A stretch of DNA of 52,930 nucleotides from Isosphaeraceae bacterium. GTDB lineage: Bacteria; Planctomycetota; Planctomycetia; Isosphaerales; Isosphaeraceae. Below the pieces are notes generated by a model, which was not told the DNA's origin, did not search any database, and was given only the letters and a program-made list of their open reading frames with translations. A program made the position numbers and the translations under genes. Location: assembly GCA_025356475.1 (NCBI GenBank), contig JANXSX010000226.1, positions 1 to 52,930 on the forward strand, given 5' to 3'. Shown here one piece after another: positions 37,081 through 46,520 of this stretch. Positions within the stretch are counted from its first letter, which is position 1. Every line of letters starts with the position of its first letter.

Positions 37081-37386
37081 TCAGGATGACTTCTCAGAAG
37101 GCTCGACTTCCCCGAGTACAGCCTTGATTCGGAGGAATTCGGCCTCATCCATCTGACCTGCATAATAAGCACGCTCGAGCTGGGCGAGACGTGCTTGCGG
37201 CGAGTCGGGGGGACCCAGCTCCTCCTTCTCCTCACGTTGAAGTTCGAGGTAGCGGAAAAGGATGACGAATGCCCCGATCGCCGTCACAATCAGGGCGAAC
37301 AGACTCAGAAACGGTGCAGCCGAGCGTAACAGTATCACGGGGAGTCGTCCTGAACGACTGGTTTGTGTGGAGGCGGAAACGCTCAT
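37081..37386 (-). CDS. Small membrane protein with SHOCT-like C-terminal domain
   Basis: ATG 37386 gives 101 residues; a longer start at 37464 is possible. One membrane helix (FLSLFALIVTAIGAFVILF) is followed by a charged linker. The C-terminal ARLAQLERAYYAGQMDEAE segment looks like a SHOCT domain (short amphipathic helices with a 'L.kL..l...G.It..EFe..K..LL' pattern). SHOCT domains are often oligomerisation modules. No function can be assigned. Confidence 0.65.
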   Translation of the reverse strand: MSVSASTQTSRSGRLPVILLRSAAPFLSLFALIVTAIGAFVILFRYLELQREEKEELGPPDSPQARLAQLERAYYAGQMDEAEFLRIKAVLGEVEPSEKSS

Positions 37387-37575
37387 CTTCAGGATATTGT
37401 ACGAATCCGTATCGACCGGTCCATCATCGACTTGACGATTTTTTCGGCATAATCCGAAAGCCATCGCTTGCCGAGCAGAACGCCCACGGTATGATTAGAG
37501 ATTAGTGGAGGGTTCCTCCGATACGACCTTCGTCTCGGTTGGTAGTCTTACAAGCTCGTTGGGAGCACCCAAGCC

Positions 37576-38121
37576 ATGCGTCGAATGATGTTGGGGCTGG
37601 CGGTCGTCGCGGTTGGTTCTTGGATGGCGAGCGATTGCCATGCACAACTCAACGGAAACAACTTGGGCTTGGTTCCCACCGACCCAATCCAGTTCTACTA
37701 CGGCTTTTACCTCCCCAGGCAGGCGGCCCAGGCCATGCAGCCTGGCCCCGAAGCCACGATCAATGCGGTAACTGCCGATCGGCAAAGTTACGCGGCAACG
37801 AACCGTGGCACCTTGTTTGACCCAATTTCACCTTTCAGTCTCGAGAGCGATCCGTTCGGTGGTACCGGTCCCAATGGCGCTGGTCGCCGTGGATCAGCCA
37901 CGGTTCGCTCCAGGAGTGGGACGCCAACGACCCATGTTTTGGGATCGGGACCGACTGGTTACTACAACCGGGCCGTCAACTATTACCCATCGATCCGCGT
38001 TAGCCGGGGCGCGAATAAGAATGTGGCTGTGACGAAGGCAAGTCGGGGCGTTCAAGGAATGCCAAACATGGGTGGCGGCGGGATGGGTGGTGGATTTGGA
38101 GGCGGCTTCGGCCCCCGATAA
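37576..38121 (+). CDS. Secreted hypothetical protein with Gly-rich tail
   Basis: 181 residues. A cleavable signal peptide (MMLGLAVVAVGSWMASDCHA) is followed by a Gln/Asn/Pro-rich region (PTDPIQFYYGFYLPRQAA), a low-complexity Ser/Thr/Gly section and a tail of GGGGMGGGFGGGFG. Such tails are common in planctomycete envelope proteins. It contains no enzymatic motif. I do not recognise the family. Confidence 0.65.
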   Translation: MRRMMLGLAVVAVGSWMASDCHAQLNGNNLGLVPTDPIQFYYGFYLPRQAAQAMQPGPEATINAVTADRQSYAATNRGTLFDPISPFSLESDPFGGTGPNGAGRRGSATVRSRSGTPTTHVLGSGPTGYYNRAVNYYPSIRVSRGANKNVAVTKASRGVQGMPNMGGGGMGGGFGGGFGPR

Positions 38122-38229
38122 TCCTTCATAGCGGGTATGGCGAGATGGATGGTTCCCTCTGAGGGACCTCCAGCTCGCTAACTCTTCATCATTCTTAAAG
38201 TAGAGATCGCGACGGAGTTGCTCTCACCA

Positions 38230-38751
38230 ATGGCCGCTGAGCAGCAACGATTATCACCGGCGGAGAGAGGCAACTTAGTTGCCTACTTGGATGGCGAGTT
38301 GCCCGAGAACGAGACTCGCGCGATCTCAACCAAGTTGACTCAGTCGAGTACGGCTCGTCGCGAGATGGAAATCCTCGAAAAGACGTGGGCGCTACTCGAC
38401 CACTTGCCCCAGACCAAAGCGAGCGAGCACCTCACCGAACGAACCTTGACCCAGGTTCAGAATATTTCCGAAGCCGAGGATCAACGGGCTCATTCGGCAC
38501 TATCAAGTCTTCGGAAGCTCCTTTCCGTCGTCGTCGCGATAGCCCTCTGTGGCGGCTTCTTCGTCGCAGGTTCAGTGATCGCACAGCACCTAATTCCGAA
38601 TCCAACATCTCGGCTGGCCCGGGATTTGTCGATTGCGGAACACCTCGACGAATACCGTGCGGTCGGGTCGTTCGAGTTTCTGAAACAGCTTGAGAACTCA
38701 CCCCGGTTTCTCAAAGAAACCGATCCCACGACGAATTCGAGCCGACCATGA
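38230..38751 (+). CDS. Orphan anti-sigma-factor-like membrane protein
   Basis: ATG 38230 gives 173 residues; a TTG at 38218 is also in frame. The N-terminal segment ERGNLVAYLDGELPENETRA is the typical anti-sigma opening ('L.aYLDGEL...E...'), but the zinc-finger Cys and His residues are absent. One membrane helix (LSVVVAIALCGGFFVAGSVIA, about 97-117) separates it from a short outer tail. No sigma gene is adjacent. It overlaps the next gene by 4 bases (ATGA), so the two are translationally coupled. Confidence 0.65.
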   Translation: MAAEQQRLSPAERGNLVAYLDGELPENETRAISTKLTQSSTARREMEILEKTWALLDHLPQTKASEHLTERTLTQVQNISEAEDQRAHSALSSLRKLLSVVVAIALCGGFFVAGSVIAQHLIPNPTSRLARDLSIAEHLDEYRAVGSFEFLKQLENSPRFLKETDPTTNSSRP

Positions 38752-39740
38752 TCCGCCGACCTCTCTGGTCTGGAAGCGTAGCGACTCTACTACTGCTCGT
38801 GATCGCGGGGGCGGATGGACGGGTCGCGGTATCTAACTCCGATGTGTTGAAGGCGATGCCCCAAGAGCGACGACTCGCCCTGCGCGACAAACTTGAACAG
38901 TTTGAGAAGTTGAGCGCCGATGAACGCGAAGCCATTCGAATTCTTGATGCAGAGTTACAGAAGCGGCCGATCGAGGAGCAGCACCGATACCTTGCAGTCG
39001 CAAGACGCTATCACCTGGCGCTTAACAGTTTGACTCCCGAGCAACGTGAAACGGTCCTATCGTCCCCCGATGCAACGAGGATTGACCAACTCCTCAAGTT
39101 GACAACTCCGGCCAAGGCGATTCGAGGTGGTGCCCGTCAACCTGTGGTGGAACTCGACTCCACTGATTTTGTGACGAGCCCTCCTTATGAGTTCGCACAT
39201 CAGATCCGGTTCTGGATCGGTCTCACTGCGTCTGAACAGGCGGAGATCAACAAACTTGCCGTAGGCCAACGGTTTGAGAGGGTTCGGAACATGATCAAGC
39301 GACGGAACGATCCTGCACTTCCTCCGAGCCCAGCCGTAGTCGCCAGAGTCACGGATCGTCAAAACCGCCTCGCCCAGATCCAGAAGAAGTTTGCAGCTTT
39401 GCCTAAGAATCAAGTTCGGGTCCAGGCCCGGTTCAAAGACGCGATGCTCTTGGCCGAGATGGATACCCCTAAGGTCACTCCGGCGGATCTCGCTCGATTT
39501 GAGGCTGCCATTCCCTCCTGGCTCGGGGAATCACTTGACCCGCTCCCTCCCGAGAGCCTTCGAAGGCGTCTCGAAATCCTCTATCGGATTGCCTACCCTC
39601 CTGGAACCGAGATGCCCAAAGCCGCGCCTCCGGCACCGACGAAAGGTGCTCCCACAAAGTCCTCACCCAATCTCGAAAGTCGTGCCAATCCAGTTCGAAG
39701 CCCGCTTGCTTGTGAGGACGCCAGGGTTGAACGAGCGTGA
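38748..39740 (+). CDS. Secreted DUF3106-like hypothetical protein
   Basis: 330 residues with a signal peptide (WSGSVATLLLLVIAGADG). The segments KAMPQERRLALRDKLEQFEK and LSADEREAIRILD look like the DUF3106 / heavy-metal-resistance type helices ('LP...R..l...l..f..L...eR..l'). The rest is Arg- and Pro-rich and helical. Coupled to the upstream anti-sigma-like gene, so the pair may form an envelope-sensing unit. Its 3' end overlaps the probable ribD start by 14 bases. Confidence 0.6.
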   Translation: MIRRPLWSGSVATLLLLVIAGADGRVAVSNSDVLKAMPQERRLALRDKLEQFEKLSADEREAIRILDAELQKRPIEEQHRYLAVARRYHLALNSLTPEQRETVLSSPDATRIDQLLKLTTPAKAIRGGARQPVVELDSTDFVTSPPYEFAHQIRFWIGLTASEQAEINKLAVGQRFERVRNMIKRRNDPALPPSPAVVARVTDRQNRLAQIQKKFAALPKNQVRVQARFKDAMLLAEMDTPKVTPADLARFEAAIPSWLGESLDPLPPESLRRRLEILYRIAYPPGTEMPKAAPPAPTKGAPTKSSPNLESRANPVRSPLACEDARVERA

Positions 39741-40839
39741 CGCTTTCTGGATGCGCAGGGCAATCGCCGAAGCCTGGCGTGGTCAGGGGGCGGTCGAGCC
39801 CAACCCCATGGTTGGGGCTGTCATCGTTCGTGACGACCAGCTTATTTCTTATGGATATCATAGATCCTTCGGTGGTCCGCATGCCGAAGCGAATGCGATC
39901 GCCAGCACGCCCAAGCTGCTCTGCGGGGCGACGATTTACGTCACTTTGGAACCATGTTGCCATTTTGGTAAGACGCCTCCCTGCACTCAGGCCCTCATCT
40001 CTGCGGGCATCAGTCGAATCGTGGTAGCCCAGAGTGACCCGTTCCCCAAGGTCGCGGGCGGGGGTATTGCCCAACTCCGCGAGGCTGGGCTCGATGTTGA
40101 AATCGGTGTTGAGGCGAAGTTAGCCCGCGAACTCAATGCTCCGTACTTGAAACGGATCCATACCGGGAAGCCTTATGTGACGGCGAAATGGGCGATGACG
40201 CTTGACGGCAAGATCGCCACCGCCACAAGAAACAGCCAGTGGATCTCATCGCCCGGCTCGCGTGCAAGAGTGCATGAACTCCGAGGCAGGATGGACGGAA
40301 TCCTTGTGGGGATCGGAACAGCGATTGCTGATGACTCGAGCCTCACTGCCCGCCCTGCCGGGCCCCGCACTCCTGTCCGGATCATCCTCGACCCCTCCTG
40401 CAAGCTTCCTCCTCATAGCAGACTCGCACAAACAGCTTACGAAACGCCCGTCTGGATAGTCGTGAATCAACGAGCCGCCGAGGCTTCAATCAACACGCTC
40501 GAACAGCTCGGTTGTGAAATCATTCGAATGGAATCAAAGGAGAGAATTGATGTGACACCCCTAATGAATCGATTAGGGGAGCGAGGCTTAACGAACCTCC
40601 TGGTCGAAGGGGGAGGGCAGGTCCTGGGAGCTTTCCTTGATGCGGGTGAAGTGGACGCAATCGATGCCTTCATCGCCCCGATCATTGAGGGGGGAAATCA
40701 CGCTGGGGGCCCCTTCCTTGGTCGAGGACAAACCCGAATGGCCGACGCGATTCGTTTGGGAGACCTTCATATTGAGACGGTTGAAGGCGATGTCCGAGTC
40801 CGTGGAATCCTACCGGCCCCGTGGCGTCAAATCGGCTGA
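39727..40839 (+). CDS. ribD: Bifunctional riboflavin deaminase/reductase RibD
   Basis: Deaminates and reduces the pyrimidine intermediate of riboflavin synthesis. The N-terminal deaminase domain carries the zinc motifs HAEANAIA and LEPCCHFGKTPPC. The C-terminal reductase domain starts near KPYVTAKWAMTLDGKIATA and includes LLVEGGGQVLGAF. The TTG at 39727 was chosen because it yields NERDAFWMRRAI, the usual N-terminal layout, and has GAGG 9 bases upstream; 370 residues is the normal length. GTG 39712 and ATG 39751 are alternatives. No ribE/ribB/ribH nearby, and no FMN riboswitch was seen. Confidence 0.92.
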   Translation: MNERDAFWMRRAIAEAWRGQGAVEPNPMVGAVIVRDDQLISYGYHRSFGGPHAEANAIASTPKLLCGATIYVTLEPCCHFGKTPPCTQALISAGISRIVVAQSDPFPKVAGGGIAQLREAGLDVEIGVEAKLARELNAPYLKRIHTGKPYVTAKWAMTLDGKIATATRNSQWISSPGSRARVHELRGRMDGILVGIGTAIADDSSLTARPAGPRTPVRIILDPSCKLPPHSRLAQTAYETPVWIVVNQRAAEASINTLEQLGCEIIRMESKERIDVTPLMNRLGERGLTNLLVEGGGQVLGAFLDAGEVDAIDAFIAPIIEGGNHAGGPFLGRGQTRMADAIRLGDLHIETVEGDVRVRGILPAPWRQIG

Positions 40840-40923
40840 GCTTGACCGGGCATAACGAGTGATGGTAGCGTGGAATTAGGACGCGAGCCCGCTTTTTTAC
40901 GGGATGACTCGCTTGAAGTGGTG

Positions 40924-41667
40924 ATGGATGCCGGCCTCGGAGGCCCACGCCCGGTGCGGGACTCTCGACACGAATCACCGAATCCGGTCGAGAAGCTGGC
41001 TCCCAAGGCGGTGGTTGGCCGGGTGAGTTTGTACCTTCGTCAGTTGGAAGCCTTCCGGGCTCAGGGACAGGTAACGATCTCCAGCAATCAGATCGGCACC
41101 GCGCTTGGGATCAACGACGCCCAGGTCCGCAAAGACCTCGCGTTCTTCGGCCAGTTCGGTCATCCAGGCGTCGGCTACCGGATTGATGAGCTTCTAACCG
41201 CCCTTAGGCGCATCCTCGGAATCGACCGAGACTGGCCAATGGCGCTCATTGGCTTAGGCAATCTTGGCAGAGCTTTATTGAAGTATCGCGGCTTCGGCGA
41301 TCGTGGATTCAATATCGCCGCTCTCTTCGACAACGATCAAACCAAGGTAGGGATGCGTTTTAACGATCTGGTCGTCCATCCCCTAGACGATCTCCCTAAA
41401 GTTATTGCTGACAAGAACATCTGTCTCGCGATTTTGACTGTACCTGCCGAAGCCGCACAGCGTGTTGCCGATCAGGTTGTCGCTTGCGGGATCTTAGGAA
41501 TTCTCAACTTTGCACCGATGCCATTGAACCTGCCCCCAACTGTGGGTGTCGTCGCTGTTGATCTCAGCGTGCAGCTTGAACACCTCGCATACAAAGTCCT
41601 GAATACCCAAGGGGGGATTTCCTACCTGGGGTCGACTTTCCGGGATGAGCACGACTCGTTAGAATAG
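40924..41667 (+). CDS. rex: Redox-sensing transcriptional repressor Rex
   Basis: Repressor that senses the NADH/NAD+ ratio. The N-terminal winged-helix domain contains TISSNQIGTALGINDAQVRK and FFGQFGHPGVGY. The Rossmann NADH-binding domain has MALIGLGNLGRALL, and the C-terminal swapped helix lies near QLEHLAYKVLN. ATG 40924 gives 247 residues; GTG 40870 would add 18. The N-terminal 30 residues or so before VGRVSLYLRQLEAF are an extension that is variable in this family. Located between ribD and tRNA-Gln. Target genes are not evident in the window. Confidence 0.93.
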   Translation: MDAGLGGPRPVRDSRHESPNPVEKLAPKAVVGRVSLYLRQLEAFRAQGQVTISSNQIGTALGINDAQVRKDLAFFGQFGHPGVGYRIDELLTALRRILGIDRDWPMALIGLGNLGRALLKYRGFGDRGFNIAALFDNDQTKVGMRFNDLVVHPLDDLPKVIADKNICLAILTVPAEAAQRVADQVVACGILGILNFAPMPLNLPPTVGVVAVDLSVQLEHLAYKVLNTQGGISYLGSTFRDEHDSLE

Positions 41668-41675
41668 AGTTTCAT

Positions 41676-41746
41676 TACCCGGTGGTGAAATGGTATCACG
41701 ACAGGTTTTGGTCCTGTCTTTCTAGGTTCGAATCCTAGCCGGGTAG
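41676..41746 (+). tRNA. tRNA-Gln (anticodon UUG)
   Basis: A full cloverleaf can be drawn. The acceptor stem TACCCGG pairs with CCGGGTA, the anticodon stem ACAGG/CCTGT encloses TTTTGGT with anticodon TTG, and the T-arm reads CTAGGTTCGAATCCTAG. U1-A72 at the acceptor end is a glutamine identity feature. CCA is not encoded. Confidence 0.95.
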
Positions 41747-41806
41747 CTTGAAGGAAGTCGCTCCTGAGATTTCGCACTCTGGAGCCCCGTCAAATAAGGA
41801 AGTCGT

Positions 41807-42058
41807 ATGGATTCGCCAGAATTCCTGCGTCCGATCTGCCTTGTCCTCGCGGCCTTAACGATCATCGCGGGTGGACTCGGAATGATGGTGAGCTTTCTCA
41901 TCATGGGTTCCGGCACTTCGGCTGAGGTCACGTCTGGCGCATCAGGATTCCTTGCCGGAGCGATTCTCATTACCGGCGGAGTGGTCTCTATGACGATACT
42001 TACGACCCGGCAAGCACCATTGGGGGCGACAAAGAACAATTTCTCCGAGATTTCCTGA
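41807..42058 (+). CDS. Small two-helix membrane protein
   Basis: 83 residues with two hydrophobic segments, ICLVLAALTIIAGGLGMMVS and GASGFLAGAILITGGVVSMT, and a short polar tail. AAGGAAG lies 6-12 bases before the ATG, a good ribosome-binding site. No family recognised. It lies 60 bases after the tRNA-Gln gene and could be cotranscribed with it. Confidence 0.6.
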   Translation: MDSPEFLRPICLVLAALTIIAGGLGMMVSFLIMGSGTSAEVTSGASGFLAGAILITGGVVSMTILTTRQAPLGATKNNFSEIS

Positions 42059-42069
42059 GTTCCAGAGGC

Positions 42070-42112
42070 TTTTGAGGGGAAATTCTTCCCGAACAGCGAG
42101 CACCCCCTCAAG
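42070..42112 (+). terminator. Imperfect inverted repeat downstream of the small membrane protein gene
   Basis: TTGAGGGG and CCCCTCAA pair around a 24-base loop, 12 bases after the stop at 42058. The loop is long and no T-tract follows, so this is only a possible terminator. Confidence 0.3.
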
Positions 42113-42269
42113 AATTCGTCGGAACACTCGGGTAGGGCAATACACTTCAGGGACGATGGAGGGTGTTCATGAAGAAGTCGATGATCAATCTGAAGATTAT
42201 TGATTTATCTATGATATTTCGTCATGAGTTTTCTCAGAACAGGATTTCGGCGGCCATTGGCGAAGCAGC

Positions 42270-43010
42270 CTAATTCGCAGCCAATCTCGCCGTTTTTTGT
42301 TCCGACCGACGATAGTACATCGTCAAAAATAGAAGAGCGCCAATCGACGCCCCTCCCAAGCTCGCAGGCTCCGGAACGACGGAGAACGTATTCGTGATCT
42401 CACTGAGCTGGGCCGTACTCTGGGCTCCATTACCACGGACGCCGGTTGTCAAAGTCCCAGTGTTCACCACGCTGAGAGTCAAGGGATTATTGTTGAATAA
42501 CACGGATTGATTGTTCTGACTGGTGACTGCACCGCCATTGTCTTTATTCGAGAACACGTTCAATGTCTCGTTGCGTCCTGTGAACGTTTCAGTCAAATCA
42601 GAACCTGTATTGATATCAACAGCAAGTCCCGAGAACGCCAGCCCTGCTCCACTGATGCCTCCGCCAGCCGCCACCGTGTAGCTGATCGTGACCTTCTGAG
42701 TGATTGCCAGTGCGGTCGTCAGCGAGAGAAACGGGTTGAAACTAAAGGTCAAGCCTCCTGCCACGACCGTCACGTCGATCGTTGCCGCCGTGGGAGGCGT
42801 GAAAATCACATTGGCTGGCGGGTTCGCTGGGTCGTTCGCTACCGATGCGTTCGTGAACGTAAATGTCAACTTGCCCGAAGTGATCACACCACCATCGTTG
42901 TCGATGATATTCTGAATCGAACCAGCTCGACACTCTGAAAGCCCGATCCCAAGGCACAATCCAAGTGTCAGAAGTGCCCCAACCACCCGAGTGTGATGAC
43001 GTTCTCTCAT
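42270..43010 (-). CDS. PEP-CTERM sorting-domain protein
   Basis: ATG 43010 is supported by AAGGAGA about 7 bases upstream and gives 246 residues. It has an N-terminal signal peptide (VVGALLTLGLCLGIGLSECRAG), a Thr/Asn/Ser-rich beta-strand-rich body and the C-terminal sorting signal VVPEPASLGG followed by a hydrophobic helix and RRSEQK. Such proteins are processed by an exosortase at the membrane, which is not encoded in this window. Probably an envelope or extracellular-matrix component of unknown function. Confidence 0.88.
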   Translation of the reverse strand: MRERHHTRVVGALLTLGLCLGIGLSECRAGSIQNIIDNDGGVITSGKLTFTFTNASVANDPANPPANVIFTPPTAATIDVTVVAGGLTFSFNPFLSLTTALAITQKVTISYTVAAGGGISGAGLAFSGLAVDINTGSDLTETFTGRNETLNVFSNKDNGGAVTSQNNQSVLFNNNPLTLSVVNTGTLTTGVRGNGAQSTAQLSEITNTFSVVPEPASLGGASIGALLFLTMYYRRSEQKTARLAAN

Positions 43011-43222
43011 GGAAGTCTCCTTGTATATCAAGATGGATTAAGCAGGGACCGAGTTCCCACAACAAGATTGATTAGACCGACCGGCCAAGGTTTGGTCAAG
43101 CAGGACGTGTTCAGGGGGAACTACGCCTCGTGACTTAACAATGTCGCACAGACGGGAACGTCAGTTACTCAGATACTAACCAGACATGATCGGTTAACCC
43201 GGCGGCCATCGCTGGGCTTCGC

Positions 43223-44151
43223 TTACTTCTGCAAGGTGCGTTCATCCTCCTTGATTCCCAGCGTCCGCACCGGCCAGCAGAAGTTATGGACGCACATTAT
43301 TAAATATGTAAACGCTTCGTGATATCGCCAGGCCTTGCTGAACCGATATGTCTTGCGAGCCTTGCAGGCGTTGCGATGCCGGTCCGTCCCGTTCTGACGC
43401 TCGACGAAAGACGTGTTGATCGCTCGACTCGCACGCGACGTTTTCAATGCCGCTACGACTTGAGCCTTCTCGCGAGTCTTCTCCACCACAGCATAAATCA
43501 AGCCTTGGGGAGCGACCTTGAACGGGGACTTGGGACGACCTCGTTTGCCGGTTCGCGGTGGTGATCAGATTCATCAATCGACCCTCGGTGCGACGCTGGA
43601 AGTCCTCAACTCACCGCCACGATGTTCTTGGCCGTTCGCTCACCGGGCACAACACTCACGATCAGCCGACTCTCAGCATCGATCGCAACGTGGTCCCAGG
43701 TGTCGCCCTTGCGATCATCGGCGGGGTTGGTATCGTGGCAGTTCTTCTCTTTCTTGGCCACAAAAGACCACCTCTCGTCGAACTGGACCTCACGCGTCTG
43801 GAGGGGAAAGCTCGACCAGTTCGTCGTGGAGGTCTCGGGCGTGTTCCCCAGCAATTCGGCTCAAGCGGCCAACCGTGTTGCGGTTCACCTTGCAGAGCCG
43901 TCCCGTCTAGCGGACACCGCACCCTTCAGCGATATGTTCCAGGACCGATTCGATCTTCTCCGGCGGCAGTCGGGAGTCGAACAAGGGTGTCCCTTTTCGC
44001 TCAGAGAATCGGGTCTTACAAGTGCGGCATCGGAGCATGCGTCGGGAGTTGGTCGGGCCGTAAAGCTGGTCATCGTCAGATTTCCCTTGCCTCGCTGACC
44101 ATAGTCAAGACAATGGGAATTCTGGCAGGAGAACCGCGAAAGATCGTCCAT
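43223..44151 (-). pseudogene. Decayed IS1-family-type transposase
   Basis: Reading from ATG 44151, a zinc-ribbon start DDLSRFSCQNSHCLDYGQRG breaks and continues in another frame as DDDQLYGPTNSRRMLRCRTC. That frame runs to a TAG where a Gln codon would be expected, and a further shift precedes VQFDERWSFVAKKEKNC, which carries a DDE-type Asp. Another break separates it from the C-terminal part, INTSFVERQNGTDRHRNACK, ending at 43223. At least one stop and two or three frameshifts make it non-functional. Fragment order is that of planctomycete IS1-type transposases. Clear terminal inverted repeats could not be found. Confidence 0.8.
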
Positions 44152-44291
44152 AGTGCGGTCTCCGACACGTATCCTCAAGGGGGAGCGAGACTTCCATCCT
44201 ATCCAAAAGGGATACACCAAAAGACCACAGAACTGCAATACTGTTAGGCCACGAGCAAATTTCTCGTATCACATGGACTTGGATTCGACAA

Positions 44292-44327
44292 CGCTCTCGG
44301 CCTTCGACTCGTCGAAGGCCGAGAGCG
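44292..44327 (-). terminator. Strong hairpin downstream of leuCD
   Basis: A perfect 16-bp stem (CGCTCTCGGCCTTCGA with TCGAAGGCCGAGAGCG) has a CTCG loop, 111 bases past the leuD stop. No T-tract follows on either strand. Probably a transcript end or processing hairpin for leuCD, or a repetitive extragenic palindrome. Confidence 0.55.
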
Positions 44328-44437
44328 AGATTCAAAACAAGTGGACATACCACGAGGTGTGTCGATGCGCGGTTTAACTGTCCTGACTCACCTCGCGGAA
44401 GGTCTAACCAGCGAAGTCGCCCGGCGCGTGCTCTACC

Positions 44438-45094
44438 TCAAACCGACAAGCCCGCCCAGACTGGGGCGCTCTGCTCGTACCTGGTGATTGCATGGTCGTT
44501 CAGAAGGGTCTCGGCAATGGCGTCGAGCCCTTTGAGGATCCGTTCACGGTTCCCCTCGGGAACGTCGAACGCGAACTCGATATCGCTGTTACCGTGCAGC
44601 GTGACTCGCTTACGAAGGAGGTCGATCGTGATCTCGGTCGGCCCAGTGCGCACGGCGGTCGCAATTGTCTCCCAATCGGCCTCGGGAAGTTCGATCGGTA
44701 AGAGGCCGTTGTTGAGGGCATTTCCTTCGAAGATGTCGGCGAATCCATCATCTTTGCCCGGGGCAATCACAGCACGATAGCCTGCCTGCGCAACTGCCCA
44801 GACCGCATGCTCACGACTCGATCCACACCCGAAGTTGCGACCGACGATCAAGATCGTCGCATCCTGATTTGCCGACGCGTTGAGGGGGAAATCAGATGCA
44901 AGTTCCCCATGGCTTTCAGGATGATCGGGGTCGGGAGCTCCACCTGGGACGTATCGCTTATCGGCAAATAGCAGGGGTCCATAGCCGGTGCGTTCGATCC
45001 GTTTGAGGTAGCGAGCGGGGATGATCAAGTCGGTGTTAACGTCCGACCAATCGAGCAGGGCCGCTCTGCCTCGATACGTGAGGAATGCTTCCAT
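44438..45094 (-). CDS. leuD: 3-isopropylmalate dehydratase small subunit
   Basis: Small subunit of isopropylmalate isomerase in leucine synthesis. The 218-residue protein has the swivelling-domain motifs NTDLIIPARYLKRI and GRNFGCGSSREHAVWA. It follows leuC with a 4-base gap on the same strand, so the two subunits are made together. The C-terminal 15 residues or so are variable in the family. The other leucine genes (leuA, leuB) are not in the window. Confidence 0.95.
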   Translation of the reverse strand: MEAFLTYRGRAALLDWSDVNTDLIIPARYLKRIERTGYGPLLFADKRYVPGGAPDPDHPESHGELASDFPLNASANQDATILIVGRNFGCGSSREHAVWAVAQAGYRAVIAPGKDDGFADIFEGNALNNGLLPIELPEADWETIATAVRTGPTEITIDLLRKRVTLHGNSDIEFAFDVPEGNRERILKGLDAIAETLLNDHAITRYEQSAPVWAGLSV

Positions 45095-45098
45095 CGGG

Positions 45099-46520
45099 TC
45101 AGACTCCTTGGCTCAAAAGGGTGCGAACATCGGTAAACTTGCCTGTCACGGCTGCTGCGGCTGCCATCGCAGCGCTGACCAGATGGGTCCGACCGCCCGG
45201 CCCTTGGCGACCCTCGAAATTTCGGTTACTCGTACTGGCGGAACGCTGGCCAGGAGTCAACTTATCTGGATTCATTGCCAGACACATACTACAACCCGCT
45301 TGCCTCCACTCGGCCCCAGCCTCCGTAAAGACCCGGTCGAGCCCTTCGGCAATCGCCTGCTCGCGGACCGGCTCGCTGCCAGGAACGATCAGGGCCCGGA
45401 CACCCGCCGCGACCTTGCGACCACGGAAGACCTGCGCCGCTGAACGAAGATCTTCAATTCGGCCATTCGTACAGGATCCGATGAAGACGATGTCGATGGG
45501 TATCTCGCTGATGGGAGTGCCCGGTGTCAACCCCATGTATTCGAGTGATCTCCGAGCATCCTCGCGACTGGTAAAAGGGACCTGATCAGGCTCGGGAATG
45601 CGCCCGGTCACATCCACGGTCATCGCAGGATTCGTGCCCCAAGTTACTTGAGGTACGAGTGAGGATGCATCGATCGTCACAATTCGATCAAACGCGGAAG
45701 GATCGTCGGTCTGAAGTAGCTTCCAGTCGGCAAGTGCCGACTCCAGGGCGGCCCCCGTGGGAGCAAACGGTCGCTTTGTCGCAGTAATATACTGGATCGT
45801 GGTGTCGTCCGGAGCGATCAAACCAGCCCGGGCTCCGGCCTCGATCGACATGTTGCAGACCGTCATCCGTCCTTCCATCGACATCGCGGAAATCGCCGGT
45901 CCGTAGTACTCCAGAACGTGCCCGGTCGCGCCTCCGGTGCCGATCGCACGAATCACGGCAAGAATGATATCCTTGGGTTCGAGCCCAGCGGGGAGCTTGC
46001 CCTTGACCTCAATCCCGAGTGCCTTGGGGGTCTTCCCCTGCCAGAGGGTCTGGGTCGCCAGGACATGCTCGACCTCGCTGGTACCGATCCCGAATGCGAG
46101 CGAACCGAACGCGCCATGTGTGCTCGTGTGACTATCACCGCAGACAATAGTCAGGCCAGGAAGAGTCAAGCCAAGCTCAGGGCCGATGACGTGAACGATT
46201 CCCTGGCGACCGCTCCCCATGTCGTACAAGGTGACGCCAAACTCTTTGGCGTTCGTGCGAAGAGCCTCGACCTGACGCTTCGACATGGGCTCGCGAATGT
46301 CGAGTTGATTCTCGGTCGGCACGTTGTGGTCAAGTGTGGCGAACGTTAACTCAGGGCGGCGAACCTTCCGACCGCTGAGCCGGAGCCCCTCGAATGCCTG
46401 GGGGCTCGTGACCTCATGGACGAGGTGTCGATCAATATAGAGGAGGGTCGCGTCCTCAGTGACGGTCACAACGTGACGTTTCCAGACCTTATGAAACAAC
46501 GTATCAGGGGCGGAAGGCAT
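45099..46520 (-). CDS. leuC: 3-isopropylmalate dehydratase large subunit
   Basis: Aconitase-family Fe-S enzyme. ATG 46520 gives 473 residues, matching usual LeuC length; the longer frame upstream adds 23 residues without similarity. It begins with the conserved [12 protein letters not shown]. [4Fe-4S] ligands are Cys350 in GSCTNG and Cys410 and Cys413 in AGCSMC. The substrate region [15 protein letters not shown] is intact. GAGGAG lies just upstream of the start. Divergent from the secreted protein at 46728. Confidence 0.96.
   Translation of the reverse strand: MPSAPDTLFHKVWKRHVVTVTEDATLLYIDRHLVHEVTSPQAFEGLRLSGRKVRRPELTFATLDHNVPTENQLDIREPMSKRQVEALRTNAKEFGVTLYDMGSGRQGIVHVIGPELGLTLPGLTIVCGDSHTSTHGAFGSLAFGIGTSEVEHVLATQTLWQGKTPKALGIEVKGKLPAGLEPKDIILAVIRAIGTGGATGHVLEYYGPAISAMSMEGRMTVCNMSIEAGARAGLIAPDDTTIQYITATKRPFAPTGAALESALADWKLLQTDDPSAFDRIVTIDASSLVPQVTWGTNPAMTVDVTGRIPEPDQVPFTSREDARRSLEYMGLTPGTPISEIPIDIVFIGSCTNGRIEDLRSAAQVFRGRKVAAGVRALIVPGSEPVREQAIAEGLDRVFTEAGAEWRQAGCSMCLAMNPDKLTPGQRSASTSNRNFEGRQGPGGRTHLVSAAMAAAAAVTGKFTDVRTLLSQGV

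Noticed and set aside
44243-44408. GTTAGGC at 44243 and GTCTAAC at 44402 as possible attC cores
   Set aside because: No pairing partner at attC distance and no inner inverted arms. Probably chance matches.
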